A stretch of 17,115 bases of DNA from an uncultured Angelakisella sp. (GTDB taxonomy: Bacteria; Bacillota; Clostridia; Oscillospirales; Ruminococcaceae): positions 1 through 17,115 of the forward strand of contig CAJFUT010000068.1 in NCBI GenBank assembly GCA_904420255.1, given 5' to 3'. This document shows positions 13,764 to 17,115 of this stretch, in pieces; within the stretch, counting starts at the first letter, position 1; each line of letters begins with the position of its first letter. The position numbers and the translations under genes are program-made. The notes under the pieces were generated by a model. It saw only the letters and a list, made by a program, of their open reading frames with translations. It had not been told where the DNA came from and made no database searches.

Positions 13764-14897
13764 ATGAAAGTATTGTTTGCCTGCGGCGGGACGGCGGGAC
13801 ACATCAATCCCGCCCTTTCCATTGCCGCCGCCCTCAGGAAGCGGCACCCCGATGCGGTGATCCGCTTCGCCGGCAACCCCGACGGCATGGAGGCCCGGCT
13901 GGTGCCGGGGGCCGGGTTCGATTTCGTCCCCTTCCGGGCCATGGGGATCCAGCGGAGGCTCACCCCCTACAACATCTACCGGAACATCAAGTCGGTGGGG
14001 CTGCTGGCCACGGCCGGTCCCCGGGCCCGCAAGGTGATCCGGGCCTTTGAGCCGGACCTTGTGGTGGGCACTGGGGGCTACGTCAGCGGTCCCATCCTCC
14101 TGAAGGCGGCCCAGATGGGGATTCCCACCGCCACCCATGAGCAGAACGCCTTCCCCGGGGTCACCACCAAGCTCCTCTCCCGCCAGGTGGACAAGGTCCT
14201 TTTGGCGGTGGAGAAGGCGGCGGAATACCTCCCCGCCGAGGCCCGGGGGAAGTGCGTCGTCACCGGCAACCCGGTGCGGCCGGAAATCTTCACCGCCAGC
14301 CGGGAGGAGGCCCGGGAGAAGCTCCGGGTCCCGGGGGAGCAGGTCTGCATCCTCTCCTTCGGGGGGAGCCTGGGGGCCCAGCGGGTCAACGAGGCGGTGG
14401 CGGATGTCATGGCCTGGCACACCCGGGAGGGGAGGATCCACCACATCCACGCCACCGGCCGCTACGGGGTGGAGCTGCTGCCCCGGCTGCTGGAGGAGCG
14501 GCGGGTGGAATGGAAGGGGAACCCCAACCTGGACATCCGGGAATACATCGACGATATGCCGGACTGCCTGGCGGCGGCGGACCTGGTGATCTGCCGGGCC
14601 GGCGCCAGCACCCTCAGCGAGCTGGAGGCGGCGGGGCGGGCCTCGGTGCTGATCCCCTCCCCCAATGTGGCGGAGAACCACCAGTACCACAACGCCATGG
14701 TGCTCCAGAACGCCGACGCGGCGGTGGTGCTGGAGGAGAAGAACCTCACCGGGGAGGCCCTGGTGAAGCTGGTGAAGGAGCTGACCGGGGACCCCCAGCG
14801 CCTGGCCCGCCTGGGCAGGAACGCCCGGGAAATGGCCGCCCCGGACGCCGTGGAGCGCATCGTGGACGAGATCTGCGCCCTGACGGAGGGGAAGTAA
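13764..14897 (+). CDS. murG: UDP-GlcNAc transferase MurG (lipid II synthase)
   Basis: A 377-aa peripheral membrane GT-B glycosyltransferase that adds GlcNAc from UDP-GlcNAc to lipid I. N-terminal GGTAGHINPALSIA (8-21), HEQNAFPG, the Gly-rich FGGSLGAQ and the C-terminal donor-binding RAGASTLSELEAAG and NHQYHNA are all present. ATG 13764 has AAAAGGAG 9 bases upstream, overlapping the end of ftsW; a TTG at 13758 is only 3 bases from it and is less likely. Length is normal. The close spacing to ftsW suggests coupled expression of polymerase and substrate-making enzyme. Confidence 0.96.
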   Translation: MKVLFACGGTAGHINPALSIAAALRKRHPDAVIRFAGNPDGMEARLVPGAGFDFVPFRAMGIQRRLTPYNIYRNIKSVGLLATAGPRARKVIRAFEPDLVVGTGGYVSGPILLKAAQMGIPTATHEQNAFPGVTTKLLSRQVDKVLLAVEKAAEYLPAEARGKCVVTGNPVRPEIFTASREEAREKLRVPGEQVCILSFGGSLGAQRVNEAVADVMAWHTREGRIHHIHATGRYGVELLPRLLEERRVEWKGNPNLDIREYIDDMPDCLAAADLVICRAGASTLSELEAAGRASVLIPSPNVAENHQYHNAMVLQNADAAVVLEEKNLTGEALVKLVKELTGDPQRLARLGRNAREMAAPDAVERIVDEICALTEGK

Positions 14898-14919
14898 CCC
14901 TTCCTTCCCGTGAGGCATA

Positions 14920-14957
14920 GGATACATCTGCAAGCGGTTTGCCGCCGCTTAGTATCC
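14920..14957 (+). other. Two-part hairpin between murG and murA
   Basis: GGATAC (14920-14925) pairs with GTATCC (14952-14957), and AAGCGG (14932-14937) with CCGCTT (14945-14950), giving a stacked stem with a one-sided 6-base bulge and a 7-base loop. No T-run follows, so it is not a standard terminator. It lies just before the murA ribosome binding site and could affect mRNA stability or translation. Confidence 0.5.
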
Positions 14958-14979
14958 CAATGAGGGAGCAGGTGTGTTT

Positions 14980-16233
14980 ATGTCTGTTTACATAATCCAT
15001 GGCAAAAACAGGCTGGGGGGGACCCTCGCTGTCCACGGCGCCAAAAACGCCGCACTTCCCATCCTTGCGGCGGCGTCGGTGTGCGGGGATTCGGTGATCC
15101 GCAACTGCCCCCGCCTCACCGACATCCAAGTGGCCATGGAAATCCTGGGGCATCTGGGATGCCGGACCCAGCGCCAGGGGGACGCGGTGGTCACCACCCG
15201 CACCAGCGGGGGGGACTGCCGCATCCCCGACGAGCTGATGAGCGCCATGCGCTCCTCCATCGTTTTCCTGGGAGGCATCGTGGCCCGCCACGGCTGCGCC
15301 GAGCTGACCCTCCCCGGAGGGTGCGAGCTGGGGGCGAGGCCCATCGATCTGCACCTGGCGGCCTTGAGCCGGATGGGGGTGAAGATCACCGAGGCGGGTG
15401 GCAGGCTTTTCTGCGACGCCAAGGAGGGGCTCCACGGGGCCAAGATCAACCTCTCCTTCCCCAGCGTCGGCGCCACCGAGAACACCATCATCGCCGCCTC
15501 CACCGCAAGGGGGGAGACGGTCATCACCGGCGGGGCCCGGGAGCCGGAAATCCAGGACCTCATCGATTTTCTCCGGGGCTGCGGCGCCCGGATCGCCATG
15601 GACCTGGACGGCACCATCACCATCGACGGGGTGGAGCGGCTGGGGGGCGCCGAGCACCAGGTCATCCCGGACCGCATCGCGGCGGGCACCTACCTCTGCG
15701 CCGCCGCCGTCACGGGAGGGGATATCCTGGTGGAACGGGTGAGCCCGGGGCATCTTTCCGCCTGCCTGTCGGTGCTGGCCTCCGCCGGCTGCCGGGTGGC
15801 CGCGGGGCCGGACTGGGTCCGGCTGACGGCCCCGCCCAGGCTCCGGGAGATGGGCACCATCAAGACCATGCCCTATCCGGGCTTCCCCACCGATATGCAG
15901 TCGGTGATGATGGCCGCCGCCGCCACGGCCCGGGGCACCACCGTCTTTGTGGAAAACATTTTTGAGAGCCGGTACCGCCATGTGCCGGAGCTGCGGCGGC
16001 TGGGGGCCAATATTGTCACCGAGGGCCGGGTGGCGGTGGTCAGCGGCGTGGAGCGGCTGGAAGGGGCTCCCCTCACCTGCACCGACCTGCGGGGCGGGGC
16101 GGCGGTGGTGCTGGGGGCCCTGGCGGCGGAGGGGGAGAGCCAGGTCACGGGGCTCTGCCACATCGACCGGGGCTACGACGATTTTGAAGGGAATCTGGCC
16201 CGCCTTGGGGCGGACATCAAACGGAACGGATGA
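14980..16233 (+). CDS. murA: UDP-GlcNAc 1-carboxyvinyltransferase MurA
   Basis: A 417-aa cytoplasmic enzyme that transfers enolpyruvate from PEP to UDP-GlcNAc, the first committed step of peptidoglycan synthesis. GAKNAALPIL gives the substrate-binding Lys22 and Asn23, and LPGGCELGARPIDLHL carries the PEP-reactive Cys115, which is also the fosfomycin target; with the chosen start these numbers equal those of E. coli MurA. The Cys is intact, so it should be fosfomycin-sensitive. ATG 14980 is chosen on this alignment; a GTG at 14974 lies 5 bases from GAGGGAG and would add two residues. Many Firmicutes have two MurA copies, so this may be one of two. Confidence 0.95.
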   Translation: MSVYIIHGKNRLGGTLAVHGAKNAALPILAAASVCGDSVIRNCPRLTDIQVAMEILGHLGCRTQRQGDAVVTTRTSGGDCRIPDELMSAMRSSIVFLGGIVARHGCAELTLPGGCELGARPIDLHLAALSRMGVKITEAGGRLFCDAKEGLHGAKINLSFPSVGATENTIIAASTARGETVITGGAREPEIQDLIDFLRGCGARIAMDLDGTITIDGVERLGGAEHQVIPDRIAAGTYLCAAAVTGGDILVERVSPGHLSACLSVLASAGCRVAAGPDWVRLTAPPRLREMGTIKTMPYPGFPTDMQSVMMAAAATARGTTVFVENIFESRYRHVPELRRLGANIVTEGRVAVVSGVERLEGAPLTCTDLRGGAAVVLGALAAEGESQVTGLCHIDRGYDDFEGNLARLGADIKRNG

Positions 16234-16244
16234 GGAAAAACACC

Positions 16245-17114
16245 ATGGAAACCGGGAGGATCAAGCGGCGCAAGCGCAGACGCTGGCTGGGATATGTCGC
16301 CTTTCTGGCGGTTGTCCTTTCGTCGGCGGCTGTGCTTTGCCTTGCCATGTTTTTCCGCACCCAGGAGATCGTGGTGGTGGGAAACCAACGGTATACCGCC
16401 GAGGAGCTGATCAGCGCCTCGGGGATCCAGCTGGAGCAGAATATCTTCGCCGTGGACCGGGCCCGGACCGCCGCCCAGATCAAAGGCGTCTTTTCCTACC
16501 TGGAGGAGGTGGAGGTGGTCCCGGTGCTGCCCACCACCATGGAGATCCGGGTGGTGGAATCGGTGCCGGCCGTGGCGGTGGTGAATTCCCCGGAAAGCTA
16601 TTCCCTGGTAAGCACCGGCGGCAGGATCATCGAGCAGTGCGCCGGCATGAGCGAGGACGGTCTCCCCCTGGTGCTGGGGACCAATTTCGCCTGGTATGAG
16701 CAGGGGGCCTACCCCCTGGAGCTGCCGGAGGAGGTCACCGACGAGAGCCGGAAGGACCACCGGGAGGCCACCGACCAGGAGCTGGAGGGGGTCCGGGTGA
16801 TGAAGACCCTGGGCTACGTCCTGGAATCCATCGAAACGGTGGGCCTTGACAAGGTGGACTATATCGACGTCAGCGACGACCTTTCCACCGAGATTCTCTG
16901 GGACCAGCGGGCCCTCATCAAGCTGGGCACCGAGCTGGAGCTCACCCGGAAGCTGGAGTTTGCCAAAGCCATCCTGGAGCAGGAGCTGGAGGAGGACTTC
17001 ACCGGCATTGTGGACGTTTCGGTGATGCCCAAGGTTTCCAAGACCTACACCCGGGAGGAACCGGTGGAGGAATTTATGGATTCCTTCTACCTGGAAAACT
17101 ATTATAAATATTGA
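16245..17114 (+). CDS. ftsQ: FtsQ/DivIB-type division protein
   Basis: A 289-aa bitopic membrane protein of the divisome. A very basic N-terminus (GRIKRRKRRRW) precedes one transmembrane helix (about 17-37, YVAFLAVVLSSAAVLCLAMFF). A POTRA domain follows (about 40-115: TQEIVVVGNQRYTAEELISA to MEIRVVESVPAVAVV), then the beta domain. It bridges FtsL/DivIC and controls septal synthesis. ATG 16245 has GAGGA 8 bases upstream. An in-frame ATG at 16230, which overlaps the murA stop as ATGA, would add five residues but has only a weak site. The stop codon ends one base before the window edge, so the gene is complete; whether the cluster continues is not visible. Confidence 0.9.
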   Translation: METGRIKRRKRRRWLGYVAFLAVVLSSAAVLCLAMFFRTQEIVVVGNQRYTAEELISASGIQLEQNIFAVDRARTAAQIKGVFSYLEEVEVVPVLPTTMEIRVVESVPAVAVVNSPESYSLVSTGGRIIEQCAGMSEDGLPLVLGTNFAWYEQGAYPLELPEEVTDESRKDHREATDQELEGVRVMKTLGYVLESIETVGLDKVDYIDVSDDLSTEILWDQRALIKLGTELELTRKLEFAKAILEQELEEDFTGIVDVSVMPKVSKTYTREEPVEEFMDSFYLENYYKY

Positions 17115-17115
17115 A

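Noticed and set aside
12468..14933. 821-codon open frame on the minus strand, antisense to ftsW and murG
   Set aside because: It spans several well-supported genes on the other strand, has low-complexity composition and lacks any recognisable motif; it is a codon-bias shadow.
1..17115. CRISPR arrays, tRNA or rRNA genes, transposases or phage genes
   Set aside because: No regularly spaced repeats, tRNA-like cloverleaf, rRNA sequence or mobile-element protein was recognised on reading both strands.

Overview
The window is GC-rich bacterial DNA with strong GGAGG-type ribosome binding sites, sigma-A-like promoters and a compact division and cell-wall (dcw) cluster. The gene order, the PASTA-containing penicillin-binding protein, the Cys-rich clostridial form of RsmH, the Cys-extended MobB and a meso-DAP-type MurE suggest a high-GC Clostridia member, probably Oscillospiraceae (Flavonifractor/Lawsonibacter-like). 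The taxon is an inference from gene content, not a database match.

Bases 1-413 hold no convincing gene. They carry two related palindromes plus hairpins and terminators. A small XRE-type regulator (414-761, minus) is divergent from an OmpR-type response regulator (913-1611, plus) whose receiver domain has lost its phospho-acceptor aspartate. The response regulator converges on a two-gene minus-strand operon: mobB (2345-3166) followed, with a 4-base overlap, by a small APH-like kinase (1668-2348). A single-gene unit for a bacterial PH-domain protein (3352-3726) is divergent from mobB and ends in an intrinsic terminator. The following non-coding stretch of about 530 bases contains a possible structured RNA (about 3837-4049) and then the mraZ promoter with three MraZ boxes.

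From 4258 to the end, eleven genes run on the plus strand: mraZ, rsmH, ftsL-like, ftsI/spoVD-like PBP, murE, murF, mraY, ftsW, murG, murA and ftsQ/divIB. Together they make the lipid-linked peptidoglycan precursor (MurA, MurE, MurF, MraY, MurG), polymerise and cross-link it (FtsW with the PBP) and organise the divisome (FtsL, FtsQ). MraZ is the likely autoregulator. murD, normally between mraY and ftsW, is absent. The cluster does not look like a single transcript: a 16-bp inverted repeat sits over an extended -10 box before the PBP gene, and AT-rich patches with promoter-like elements and rare codons lie inside murE and murF.

I did not find a clear previously undescribed multi-gene system. 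The best candidates for a second look are the degenerate-receiver regulator with its phased upstream repeats, the mobB-kinase pair, the non-coding region before mraZ, and the internal regulatory elements of the dcw cluster.
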